A DNA stretch of 39,439 nt from a virus. The notes below the pieces were generated by a model, which was not told the DNA's origin, ran no database searches, and saw only the letters and a list, made by a program, of their open reading frames with translations. The stretch is taken from IMG/VR virus record IMGVR_UViG_3300028398_000010, positions 1 through 39,439 of that record, one strand, 5' to 3'. The position numbers and the translations under genes were made by a program. This document shows positions 31,953-39,379 of this stretch, one piece after another; position 1 is the stretch's first letter, and the number at the start of each line of letters is the position of its first letter.

Positions 31953-32288
31953 GCAGTAGTTGAGAGTTGTGTGGTGCGGAGGGGGAGTCCCCCTCCAAAC
32001 TTGTGCTTTTTTCCGAGTCGCAAGTTTTTTAAAGAGTTTCTTGCGATTCGGCAGAGAGTATATTCAATCTGTTTGAGAAGGGGGAGGGTCCGCAGGCTCG
32101 CCACTCGCCTTAATCTTCCTCCCTCTTTTCAAGCGGATTGCAGAACGGGATTAGCAATTCCACAAGGCGCGCAGCCAAAGGTTTGTCCAGCACCTTATAT
32201 CAGCGCGTCTTCTGGAGCGGCTAAGTATGATATTGAAGCTGGACACTTCTTGTATCTCCGCTTACTTCTACGTCCAGAAAGAATTTAC
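31953..32288 (+). ncRNA. Structured element, likely a novel non-coding RNA or RNA leader
   Basis: About 335 non-coding bases with an unusual density of helices. Helix 1: 31978-31985/31989-31996, 8 GC-rich pairs. Helix 2: 32013-32024/32040-32051, 12 pairs. Helix 3: 32065-32088/32117-32140, 24 consecutive pairs. Helix 4: 32164-32172/32203-32211, 9 pairs. All seven non-Watson-Crick pairs in helices 2-4 are G-U in the + sense. Long-range GGTGC (31973-31977)/GCACC (32190-32194) is possible. GCTGGAC (32238-32244) can pair with GTCCAGC (32185-32191) or, by six bases, with GTCCAG (32272-32277). TATAAT at 31941-31946 would start it near 31953. Confidence 0.6.
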
Positions 32289-32963
32289 ATGATTAACCAT
32301 TTTGATGCTGATATAGCAAAAAAAGTTGGGGTTAATGCTGCTGTTATATTCCATAATATCTTGTTCTGGTGTGAGAAAAATAAGGCAAATGAGATTCATT
32401 TCTATGACGGCAGATATTGGACATACAACAGTATAAAAGCATGGCGTGAATTATTTCCATACATGACAGAAAAGCAAATAAGGATAGCCTTAAATAAACT
32501 AAAAAAAAATGGTTATATTGTAACAGGAAACTATAATAAAAGCGCTTATGATAGAACTACTTGGTATTCCATAACAGGGCAAATGGATTTGCCCCAGAGG
32601 GCAAATGGAAGTGTCCAAAAGGGCAAACCTATACCAGATAATAAACCATATAATAAACCAAATATAAATAATACCGTCAAGGCCGAAACGAGCATTGAAG
32701 GTCTGAATAGCCGAGATGATAAGAGCTATCCAGAGAACTTGAACATGGAAGCGTTTAAGATGTGGTGCGAATACAAAGGAAAGAAGTACACGAAAAAAGG
32801 AAAGACGCTAAGTGCAAATAAGCTTGCTAAGTTTCCAAAAGATATTCAGATGAAAATGGTGGAAAATTCAATCATGAACAATTACGCTGGTCTATTTGAG
32901 ATTTCGGATAAGAAAGAAAAGACATGCGGATCTGACTGGTATGACTCTCCGGAGTATCAGTAA
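32289..32963 (+). CDS. Phage replication protein (N-terminal winged-helix type)
   Basis: 224 residues from ATG 32289. Residues 1-100 (MINHFDADIAKKVGVNAAVI, then YWTYNSIKAWRELFPYMTE and a DRTTWYSITG motif) are typical of phage replication initiators with a winged-helix domain. The C-terminal part (about 150-224) resembles the DnaD/replisome-organiser tail that contacts helicase. The reading frame is open further upstream, but the structured element occupies that region. The ribosome-binding site is weak (AGAAAG) and lies near the GTCCAG arm, so the RNA may regulate its translation. Confidence 0.75.
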   Translation: MINHFDADIAKKVGVNAAVIFHNILFWCEKNKANEIHFYDGRYWTYNSIKAWRELFPYMTEKQIRIALNKLKKNGYIVTGNYNKSAYDRTTWYSITGQMDLPQRANGSVQKGKPIPDNKPYNKPNINNTVKAETSIEGLNSRDDKSYPENLNMEAFKMWCEYKGKKYTKKGKTLSANKLAKFPKDIQMKMVENSIMNNYAGLFEISDKKEKTCGSDWYDSPEYQ

Positions 32964-33298
32964 TGGATACGCATGGCTTACTTGCAATAGAAAGAGCAGT
33001 ACTATCTACTGTTATTTACTCTGAAGACTTTGGTATTGAATTAAAATTTAGATTAGAAGAGAAGTATTTCCTTCATAAATACAACGCTCACGTAGCTAAA
33101 ATTCTGCGAAAAGCCATCGATAAAGGGGTAAGCCTATCTTTGACCGCTTTAAAGCTTGACGACGCCGTTAGAGGCTCCTATTGGGAGATAGATCATCTAG
33201 AGATACTATCAGCTAATCCATTGCCTACCGAAATAGCCACACAGTACTATAAAGAGTTAAAAAAAGAATACATCAAAAGGGAGGTGCGACTTGTCTGA
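32963..33298 (+). CDS. DnaB helicase N-terminal domain as a separate protein
   Basis: 111 residues, the size and helical pattern of the DnaB N-terminal domain: IERAVLSTVIYSEDFG, then FLHKYNAHVAKILRKAIDKG, and ANPLPTEIATQYYKEL at the end. In ordinary DnaB this is followed in one protein by linker and RecA-like ATPase. Here the ATPase is a second gene in another frame. Starts at TAATG overlap. It would form the N-collar of the helicase and contact primase or loader. Confidence 0.8.
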   Translation: MDTHGLLAIERAVLSTVIYSEDFGIELKFRLEEKYFLHKYNAHVAKILRKAIDKGVSLSLTALKLDDAVRGSYWEIDHLEILSANPLPTEIATQYYKELKKEYIKREVRLV

Positions 33299-34100
33299 AA
33301 TACTGCACGCATTAAACCAGAAAATAGCCAAGCTTGAAGCTATGAAGCGCGAGCTTGTAGATGACCATATCGAAGCAGAGAGACTCATATCACTTAAAAG
33401 AAGAGTGGCTGCAAAACCAAAGAAGCCTAAATTTTCTACAGGGATAGAGTTTTTCGACGAAAAAATGAACGGAGGCTTTACGGAGGGGTCGTTCGTAAAC
33501 ATAGCCGGCGGCAATTTTACAGGCAAAACTCATTTTGTTTTAACAGTGCTTTCGAATATTTGTAAATACAGAGAGGTGCTTTTCTTTAGTTTTGAAATGT
33601 ACGAAAACCTTATACATGAACGCACTAAGCACTTCACCGACGAGCAGTCAAACAATTTTCTTATAGAGCAGACTCATACCGATATAAACGATATAGAGGC
33701 GATGGTAAGACAGTATAGCAATAGAGGCGTGGACTTTTTTGCGATAGACAGCAGAATGAAGATCGTGGTGCCTGGGTTGAAAGAGGAATATCAAAAAAAC
33801 AGTGAAATATCACGACGGTTATCTAAACTGACACAAGAAACAGGGGCAATAATAATACTCATAAATCAGATAAGTGAAGCTGATCTTAGGAACAATAGGC
33901 CGAGCCTGAAGGGAAGTGGAGATCAAGCCTATGATTCCGACGTAACGCTATTCATATTGCCGCATAAAGATGACATAAACCGCCGCGTTATGATATGCGA
34001 AAAAGACAGGATAAACCAAAAGAAATGGAAGCACGAGTATACTCTATCGGACTTGACGGAGAGCAAAATAGAAGTAATTGAATTTCATAGCCCTATTTAA
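33291..34100 (+). CDS. DnaB-type helicase ATPase domain, split from N-domain
   Basis: 269 residues. The N-terminal 45 residues are a helical linker; then a RecA-like core with Walker A GGNFTGKT (73-80), Walker B-like FAIDSR near 148-153, and IIILINQISE (motif H3 region). Replicative hexameric helicase. Starts with TTG at 33291, eight bases before the stop of the N-domain gene, with GGGAGG seven bases upstream. Frame differs by +1 from the N-domain gene. Two proteins together equal a normal DnaB. Confidence 0.85.
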   Translation: MSEILHALNQKIAKLEAMKRELVDDHIEAERLISLKRRVAAKPKKPKFSTGIEFFDEKMNGGFTEGSFVNIAGGNFTGKTHFVLTVLSNICKYREVLFFSFEMYENLIHERTKHFTDEQSNNFLIEQTHTDINDIEAMVRQYSNRGVDFFAIDSRMKIVVPGLKEEYQKNSEISRRLSKLTQETGAIIILINQISEADLRNNRPSLKGSGDQAYDSDVTLFILPHKDDINRRVMICEKDRINQKKWKHEYTLSDLTESKIEVIEFHSPI

Positions 34101-34149
34101 TAATTGATTAAGCACAATTATGCAACAATTAAATAAAAAAAGGAAAGAA

Positions 34150-35511
34150 ATGGATTACAAAGAATTCATAGATAAAAAGAAACATATATCGCTTGACTAT
34201 GGTTTTGAGCCTTCTTATTTCCCAGACAATATGTTTGACTTTCAAAAGCACATAGTTGAAAAAGCTTGCAAGAAAGGAAGGATTGCCATTTTTGCCGATA
34301 CGGGGCTTGGAAAAACCATGATCGCATTAACTATATCAAAAAATATAAACATTGAGAAGAACGGTAGGGTCCTTATAGTGACACCTCTTGCAGTTGCATT
34401 TCAATTTTTAGAAGAGGCTAAAAAAATAGGGATTGATGACATATCATACTCAAGAGACGGAAAAGCAAATGCAAAAATAGTGGTTTGCAACTATGAAATG
34501 TTGAACAAGTTTGAGTGCAATGACTTTGACGGTATCATATTAGATGAAAGCTCTATATTGAAAAATTTTAAAGGCAAAATTAAAACAGATATAACAGCAT
34601 TTATGAGAAAAATTAAATATAGATTTTTGATGACGGCAACACCGTCGCCAAATGATTTCATAGAGCTTGGTACAAGCGCGGAGGCTCTTGGTTATATGGG
34701 ATATATGGATATGCTTGGAATGTTTTTCAAAAACAACCAAAATTCAGTAGATAGTAATGCCAAAAACATAGGCGAAAAATACTATCTAAAACCACACGCA
34801 GAAGAATCATTTTTTCAATGGGTTTCAACATGGGCCATTATGGTAAGAAAGCCTTCTGATCTTGGATTCAGTGATGATAGGTATAAGCTTCCCAAATTGA
34901 TAAAAAATATCCATGTTATTAAGTCTGGTTCAACAATAGGAGAGGACGGAACCCCAAGGCTATTTATCCAAGAAGCTAAAACTATGAGCCAGATAAGAAA
35001 TGAACAAAAGCTTACCGCATATGAACGGTGTGAAAAGGCATATGAGCTAGCAGACGGAAAAACTTCTGTTTATTGGGTCAATACAAACGATGAAAGCAAC
35101 ATTATAAATAAACTTGATAGCGACGCAGTAGAGATACTTGGCTCTCAAAGTGTTGAAAAAAAGGAGGAAATACTGTTAGCTTTTGCAAGAGGAGAAATAA
35201 AGAGACTAATTACAAAAGCTAAAATAACAGGAATGGGACTAAATTGGCAACACTGCAATCATTCTGTTTTTTTTCCAACATTTTCATATGAACAATATTA
35301 TCAGGCAATAAGGAGGTTTTGGAGGTTTGGGCAGAAAAACGATGTAATAATAGATATAGTAATATCTGAAGGGCAAAGAAGAGTAATAGACGCTATTGAG
35401 CAGAAGTCCAAAAAGGCAGATGAACTATATACTAAACTCGTTAATGGTGTAGCAAAAGAGGTTGAAAAGAACGAGTCAAAGAAAAATATCATAATTCCAA
35501 ATTTCATATAA
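34150..35511 (+). CDS. SNF2-type DNA helicase/translocase
   Basis: 453 residues from ATG 34150 (AAAGGAAAGAA upstream). Walker A TGLGKT (51-56), motif II DESS (132-135), motif III LMTATPSP near 157-164, and motif VI QAIRRFWRFGQ near 387-397 define a superfamily-2 SNF2-like enzyme. All core motifs are present, so it should be active. Adjacent to a DNA methyltransferase. In phage genomes such pairs occur near replication genes; the helicase may aid replication or act with the methylase in DNA protection. Confidence 0.9.
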   Translation: MDYKEFIDKKKHISLDYGFEPSYFPDNMFDFQKHIVEKACKKGRIAIFADTGLGKTMIALTISKNINIEKNGRVLIVTPLAVAFQFLEEAKKIGIDDISYSRDGKANAKIVVCNYEMLNKFECNDFDGIILDESSILKNFKGKIKTDITAFMRKIKYRFLMTATPSPNDFIELGTSAEALGYMGYMDMLGMFFKNNQNSVDSNAKNIGEKYYLKPHAEESFFQWVSTWAIMVRKPSDLGFSDDRYKLPKLIKNIHVIKSGSTIGEDGTPRLFIQEAKTMSQIRNEQKLTAYERCEKAYELADGKTSVYWVNTNDESNIINKLDSDAVEILGSQSVEKKEEILLAFARGEIKRLITKAKITGMGLNWQHCNHSVFFPTFSYEQYYQAIRRFWRFGQKNDVIIDIVISEGQRRVIDAIEQKSKKADELYTKLVNGVAKEVEKNESKKNIIIPNFI

Positions 35512-35521
35512 AGGAGAGAAA

Positions 35522-36532
35522 ATGGAAATAGAAGTAAAAGATCAGGTGATAACGGATAGATACGCAATATATAATGGTGATTGCGTAGAGGTGGCAAGAA
35601 GTATGCCTGATGAGAGCATAGACTTGAGTGTATATAGCCCTCCTTTCGCCGGGCTATATAACTATAGTTCAGATCCAAGAGATATGAGCAATTGTAAAGA
35701 TAAAGAAGAGTTTCTATTGCAATATGAATACATTGTAAAAGAGATCTCGAGATTGACAAATCCGGGGAGGATTACGGCAGTTCATTGTACTGACGTATTT
35801 GACAATACGTCAAGGCTTTGGGATTTCCCGCATGAGATAATAAGGCTTCATGAAAAACACGGGTTTGAATATAGAAATAGAATTACCATATGGAAAGAGC
35901 CTTTGAAGGTGAGAATGAGAACTATGGTTCAAAGTCTCATGCACAAGTTTATCGTTGAGGACTCTACAAAGTGTTTTACTGCAATGCCTGATTACATGCT
36001 GATTTTTACCAAGAAAGGCGAGAATAAAGTACCGGTAACTCACCCGACAGGAATCAATGAATATGCTGGAGAGATACCAATACTACCACATATGGTAAAA
36101 GCATGGAATAACGCAAATGGAACTAACTTTACGGCAGATGAACTGTGGAATCACTTAAAAGAAGTAAATGACGAAAACGGCATAACCAAACTTAACCACT
36201 ATATATGGCAACGATACGCATCTTCAGTATGGGACGATATAAGGATAGACAATGTGTTAGAATATAGAGAAGCGAAAGACGAGGATGATGAGAAACATGT
36301 TCACCCCCTACAACTTGATGTGGTTGATAGAATAGTTGAACTATATTCAAATGAGGATGAGGTTGTATTTACTCCGTTTATGGGCGTTGGCACCGAGGTA
36401 TATTCTCCGGTAAGCAAAGGGCGGAAAGCTATAGGTGTTGAATTAAAAGAAAGCTATTTCAGGCAAGCAGTGAAAAACATGAAATATGCTGAAGATAGAT
36501 ACAAAAAGTCTATTCAAGGAAGACTTTTTTAA
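35522..36532 (+). CDS. DNA methyltransferase (beta-class, N6-adenine or N4-cytosine)
   Basis: 336 residues. SPPF (39-42) is catalytic motif IV; a D/NPPY/F-type motif with Ser as the first residue is more often seen in N4-cytosine or related beta-class enzymes. FMGVG (286-290) is motif I, the S-adenosylmethionine site, and lies C-terminal, defining the permuted beta class. It may protect phage DNA from host restriction or mark it for packaging or replication. Preceded by AAGGAGAGA. No cognate endonuclease lies beside it. Confidence 0.88.
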   Translation: MEIEVKDQVITDRYAIYNGDCVEVARSMPDESIDLSVYSPPFAGLYNYSSDPRDMSNCKDKEEFLLQYEYIVKEISRLTNPGRITAVHCTDVFDNTSRLWDFPHEIIRLHEKHGFEYRNRITIWKEPLKVRMRTMVQSLMHKFIVEDSTKCFTAMPDYMLIFTKKGENKVPVTHPTGINEYAGEIPILPHMVKAWNNANGTNFTADELWNHLKEVNDENGITKLNHYIWQRYASSVWDDIRIDNVLEYREAKDEDDEKHVHPLQLDVVDRIVELYSNEDEVVFTPFMGVGTEVYSPVSKGRKAIGVELKESYFRQAVKNMKYAEDRYKKSIQGRLF

Positions 36533-36536
36533 AACG

Positions 36537-36550
36537 GGCGGCGAACCGCC
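36537..36550 (+). other. GGCGG-CGAA-CCGCC hairpin in the methylase-downstream gap
   Basis: A 5-bp GC stem closed by a CGAA tetraloop lies between the methyltransferase stop and the next gene's ribosome-binding site (AAAGGAGGG). No T-run follows, so it is not a terminator. It may stabilise mRNA or set a processing boundary. Confidence 0.5.
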
Positions 36551-36564
36551 TAAAGGAGGGAAAA

Positions 36565-36906
36565 ATGACAATAGCAAGAAGCGGCAAACAGGAAGAGGTA
36601 AATATTTTTGTCAATGAAACAATCAGTCATGATATTGATCTTGATAGTGGCATAATATATATGCGCAATAGCATCAAAAAAATTTTGCCTCTAACTATAA
36701 GCTTTTTAGCTGAAGTTAAGTTTAGAGGAAATATATACTATCTTAATTGCCAAACAAATAAAACTTTTGACTATTGGGCGGTAAATTTTATTCTCGGCGC
36801 TATGTATGAAGACGATGATGATTATCTCGATCTGAGAAGAATGTTTGACAATGATAGAGAGATTGAAGAGCTTTTGTCGAATATTGTTCAGCAATCAAAA
36901 ATATAA
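36565..36906 (+). CDS. Hypothetical protein, 113 residues
   Basis: Mixed alpha/beta, acidic C-half (EDDDDYLDLRRMFDNDREI). No recognised family or catalytic motif. It has a strong AAGGAGG before ATG 36565 and directly follows the methyltransferase, twelve bases before the next small gene. Acidic phage proteins near methylases sometimes mimic DNA, but nothing here beyond composition supports that. Confidence 0.5.
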   Translation: MTIARSGKQEEVNIFVNETISHDIDLDSGIIYMRNSIKKILPLTISFLAEVKFRGNIYYLNCQTNKTFDYWAVNFILGAMYEDDDDYLDLRRMFDNDREIEELLSNIVQQSKI

Positions 36907-36917
36907 AGGAGGAAAAA

Positions 36918-37175
36918 ATGCAAGATAATTCTACCATAAATTATCGGAAAGATATATACCCATTGTTTAGCCTTGAGGAAAGACATAAACTATCCCATGT
37001 TTTCAACAAAATACCGCTAATACCAGTCGATCACGAAATAGCGGACGATTACAGAATGGTTCCAATTTATGATAGGAAAGAGCTGATAGACTACATAAGA
37101 AGCAGAAAAGCCAAAACGAGATCAGATTCACTACGTGATCTTTTTGAAAAGATTTTAGGGGAGATTGATGACTAA
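36918..37175 (+). CDS. Hypothetical protein, 85 residues
   Basis: Helical, charged at both ends (basic RSRKAKTRSDSLRD in the middle, acidic EIDD end). No family recognised. AAAGGAGG just upstream of ATG 36918; overlaps the HNH gene by eight bases. Confidence 0.45.
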   Translation: MQDNSTINYRKDIYPLFSLEERHKLSHVFNKIPLIPVDHEIADDYRMVPIYDRKELIDYIRSRKAKTRSDSLRDLFEKILGEIDD

Positions 37176-37479
37176 AGAAAATCAAACAAAATGGCATAAA
37201 GAGCCGAAAAAATCAAGGCTCCCAAAAAAAGAGCTGCAAGGCTTTATAGATTGGCTTAGGCAAAAGCACTACATATGCCAGATATGCGGTACACGTAAAG
37301 CGCAAGAAGCCCATCACGCGCGCTACGGATACTTCGGCGCAAAAAAGGACGACCGATGTCTTGTAGCTATATGCAGAGAGTGTCATCACGCTATCCACCA
37401 CGGCGATGGGGTAGAGATATGCAGGGCTGATATAGAGGCAATCGGAGACCAAAACTGGAGGGAATATGACGGAATTTGA
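37168..37479 (+). CDS. HNH-like protein, 103 residues
   Basis: From ATG 37168 (GGGGAG upstream). CQICG, EAHHARYG and CRECHHAIHHG form an HNH endonuclease-type core with four zinc-binding cysteines and the catalytic His pairs. It lies among recombination/replication genes and could process DNA during replication or packaging. Similar HNH proteins in lambdoid phages act beside terminase; here the distance to the terminase genes would be short only if the genome is circular. Confidence 0.78.
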   Translation: MTKENQTKWHKEPKKSRLPKKELQGFIDWLRQKHYICQICGTRKAQEAHHARYGYFGAKKDDRCLVAICRECHHAIHHGDGVEICRADIEAIGDQNWREYDGI

Positions 37480-37726
37480 CGACTTCATAGGCACTATGGA
37501 GAAAGTGTATAGCGAGAAAAGCAAATACACAAGGCAGATAAAAGGTGTCGACGTGGACATATACGACATACTCGTTGCGTTCAACGTGACCAATCCCGCA
37601 ACCGCACACGCTATCAAAAAGCTGCTATTGCCGGGTGAAAGAGGACATAAAGACTTAGTGACCGACCTTGAAGAGGCGAAAGCTTCAATCGAAAGAGCGA
37701 TAGAACTGGAGTGTAAACATGTATAG
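37466..37726 (+). CDS. Conserved phage protein, 86 residues
   Basis: GVDVDIYDILVAFNVTNPAT followed by KKLLLPGERGHKDLVTDLEE: this is a pattern repeatedly seen in small phage proteins (VYDVLxAFNVTNPAxxHAIKKLL, RGHKD). Function unknown, often in late-early regions with DNA-modifying genes. Overlaps the HNH gene by 14 bases and the next gene by eight, so translation is coupled. Confidence 0.65.
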   Translation: MTEFDDFIGTMEKVYSEKSKYTRQIKGVDVDIYDILVAFNVTNPATAHAIKKLLLPGERGHKDLVTDLEEAKASIERAIELECKHV

Positions 37727-37979
37727 TCTTGACGATCTTTATCAGTGTACACTACAAGAGTATTGTGAGCACATAGGCACGACGCCGGCAGAGCTGATCG
37801 AGCGAAAATACAAAGAGATTGACCTTTTGCAAAGAGCATACGACAAGCTTATAGCGAAAAGAATGGACATGAGTATAGCTCTCATGGCAAAAGCGATAAA
37901 TGAAAAGATACACTCAAAGCGGAAATCAATAGCAAGATATGAAAAATGGCTAAATACGGCAACCGAAAAACAAAAATAG
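37719..37979 (+). CDS. Hypothetical helical protein, 86 residues
   Basis: Charged and helical throughout, rich in Lys/Glu, with a basic C-terminus (KSIARYEKWLNTATEKQK). No family recognised. It overlaps the gene before by eight bases and the DUF1064 gene by 34. Confidence 0.5.
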   Translation: MYSLDDLYQCTLQEYCEHIGTTPAELIERKYKEIDLLQRAYDKLIAKRMDMSIALMAKAINEKIHSKRKSIARYEKWLNTATEKQK

Positions 37980-38275
37980 ATGGCTTCACGTTTGATAGCG
38001 CAAAAGAGTCTAAGCGCTATTTAGAGCTGAAAATATTGCTTAGAGCCGGCAAGATTAGAGACTTGATTTTGCAGCCGAAATTCACGCTACAGGAGCCATT
38101 CACTTACAACGGCAAAGTAGAGCGGGCAATAACATATACGGCTGATTTTAGCTATATAAAGGACGGAGAAAAAATAGTAGAGGATGTCAAGGGCTTTAAA
38201 ACAGACATCTACAAGTTGAAGCGAAAGATGTTTCTATATAAATATGGAGAAAATATAACTTTTAAGGAGTTGTAA
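37946..38275 (+). CDS. DUF1064 putative PD-(D/E)xK nuclease
   Basis: 109 residues. KYGNRKTKIDGFTFDSAKES at the start, then YTADFSY (Asp67) and VEDVKG (Glu79, Asp80, Lys82) match the DUF1064 family, which has a PD-(D/E)xK-type arrangement of acidic residues and a lysine. These phage proteins are thought to be endonucleases acting on branched or packaged DNA. GAAAAATGG start. Confidence 0.8.
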   Translation: MAKYGNRKTKIDGFTFDSAKESKRYLELKILLRAGKIRDLILQPKFTLQEPFTYNGKVERAITYTADFSYIKDGEKIVEDVKGFKTDIYKLKRKMFLYKYGENITFKEL

Positions 38276-38466
38276 TGGGCAAGAGAAAAGAAGAGGTTGA
38301 AAAGCCGAGGTTCACGGCAAAGTGCGCATATTGTGGACTATTGACAACATCGGAGACTCTAAGCGAAATGGATGGAAATTGTTATAAGTGCGGCAAAGAG
38401 CTGATAATCAACGACAACGAACTGCTACTAAGCAGAACTAAGAAAGAACTTGAAAATCTCATCTAA
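38275..38466 (+). CDS. Zinc-ribbon protein, 63 residues
   Basis: Cys17-Ala-Tyr-Cys20 and Cys36-Tyr-Lys-Cys39 give a CxxC...CxxC zinc ribbon in a small basic protein. No family assigned. TAATG overlap with the nuclease gene; AAGGAGTT upstream. It could help that nuclease or act as a DNA-binding regulator. Confidence 0.6.
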   Translation: MGKRKEEVEKPRFTAKCAYCGLLTTSETLSEMDGNCYKCGKELIINDNELLLSRTKKELENLI

Positions 38467-38815
38467 TTTCAATCGATACTATCATGCGTTCTTAAATGAG
38501 GTATTTACTCATACGCCTGCTCTTGTTTTCAAAGACTTCATAGAAGATACGCCTTACGGTCAAGTGCCGTTTCGACTCGTCAAGTACGAAGATTATCACG
38601 ACATGAACGAAATGAAGCAATGGCTAAAAACGATGAATTTAGACTATGCAGTGAAAGAGGACGGAAGCGGGAAAATATCAACGACACAGATAGACTCCGC
38701 CGCACTCGTTCAGCATCTTGAGTTTATTTACAAAACAGTGGCAGATAGCGGGATAATATTGCCGTCGGTTGAACTTGAGTGGAAAAGGACTATCGAGGCC
38801 GCAAAAGGGTGGTGA
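38450..38815 (+). CDS. Conserved hypothetical protein, 121 residues (TTG start)
   Basis: Starts at TTG 38450, 17 bases inside the previous gene; GAAAGAAC is a weak ribosome-binding site and no early ATG exists in this frame. FEDIxDTPYGQVPFRLV-like and LKTMNLDYAVKED segments suggest a compact alpha/beta protein. No family recognised. It is the last gene of the rightward set; beyond it comes a 620-base region without an intact gene. Confidence 0.5.
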   Translation: MKISSNFNRYYHAFLNEVFTHTPALVFKDFIEDTPYGQVPFRLVKYEDYHDMNEMKQWLKTMNLDYAVKEDGSGKISTTQIDSAALVQHLEFIYKTVADSGIILPSVELEWKRTIEAAKGW

Positions 38816-38853
38816 GCCCTAAAATGCCGAAATTTTGCTAAAGGGCCGAAATG

Positions 38854-38868
38854 TTCGGAATTTCCGAA
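38854..38868. other. 7-bp palindrome TTCGGAA-T-TTCCGAA
   Basis: A nearly perfect inverted repeat around a single central base, 40 bases after the last gene. CCGAAAT occurs twice just before it (38827-38833 and 38846-38852). The stretch may act as an operator or as the stem of a weak terminator; the only T-run (38886-38890) is 18 bases downstream, so termination is doubtful. Confidence 0.4.
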
Positions 38869-38900
38869 AAGTTCAAATTGTAAAAATTTTTGGGACAGAG

Positions 38901-39364
38901 ACATACTACGCTTTTAAAGGAACTGGAAATGTATGGAATGACTACAAAACCTATTAGTTTCGGCATAGTTTTAGACGACACTATAACAAAAGCACCATTG
39001 CTATTTAAAAAGCTAATAGAGCTTCTAAAAGAGCACGGCTGACACGTTTATATAGTTACTGCACGACAAGAAGGAGCATATTGCGATGTCTTGAAAGAGT
39101 TTGAACCGTTAGTAGACAGGGTATATTTTACATTAATTATGGCAAAATAGGACATTGTGGATATAGATATATGGATAGACGACTTTCCTCTTGCAATAAC
39201 ACATTCATTTAAGGAATATATATTCTCTACTGGAAAAAAGTTAATAGAAGAAAAATGGGTGAAGTGAGCTACTTGATATAACATCAGCACTGCAATTTCA
39301 CGATAAATTTTCTTAGGTTGAGAACATACTACGCTTTCTTGGGACGGGCACATACTACGCTTTT
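38901..39364 (+). repeat. Three direct copies of ACATACTACGCTTTT
   Basis: ACATACTACGCTTT occurs at 38901, 39324 and 39350, all in + orientation; the final base is T, C, T. The first and third copies are preceded by TTGGGAC, a matching longer arm (TTGGGACAGAG and TTGGGACGGGC). They bracket the HAD pseudogene. Such GGGAC-containing repeats often belong to small mobile elements or REP-like sequences handled by tyrosine transposases, but no transposase is present here. Confidence 0.7.
38929..39267 (+). pseudogene. Decayed HAD-superfamily phosphatase gene
   Basis: From ATG 38929 (AAAGGA upstream) the frame reads through to TGA 39265 but is broken by TGA at 39040 and TAG at 39148. Readable parts include GIVLDDTIT, HVYIVTARQEG and DIWIDDFP, the order of motifs of small HAD phosphatases. 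The first motif lacks the nucleophilic Asp where Val is read (GTT for GAT). Loss of nucleophile and two stops argue for a dead gene rather than recoding. Confidence 0.7.
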
Positions 39365-39379
39365 TGCAAACTGAAAAAA

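Noticed and set aside
31971-32288. N-terminal extension of the replication protein
   Set aside because: The frame is open for 106 codons, but the translated part is Pro/Arg/Leu/Ser-rich, matches no replication protein, and lies wholly in strong RNA helices. Related proteins begin at the MxxHFD-type motif.
31953-32288. Group I intron, retron msr-msd or IS605 end for the structured element
   Set aside because: No intron-core signature, no reverse transcriptase and no TnpA/TnpB gene is present in the window.
33260-33300. prfB-type +1 frameshift joining the two DnaB parts
   Set aside because: GGGAGG precedes the stop, but the last codon is GTC, not the slippery CTT of prfB, and the SD-to-stop distance does not match. 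Re-initiation at TTG explains the arrangement.
37213-37839. 208-codon open frame on the - strand
   Set aside because: Covers the HNH and two further genes in opposite frame; Ser/Leu/Cys-rich sequence is typical of a shadow and it has no promoter.
38929-39267. Selenocysteine or stop-codon reassignment in the HAD gene
   Set aside because: TAG and TGA are ordinary stops in other genes of the window, no SECIS-like element is visible, and the catalytic Asp is missing.
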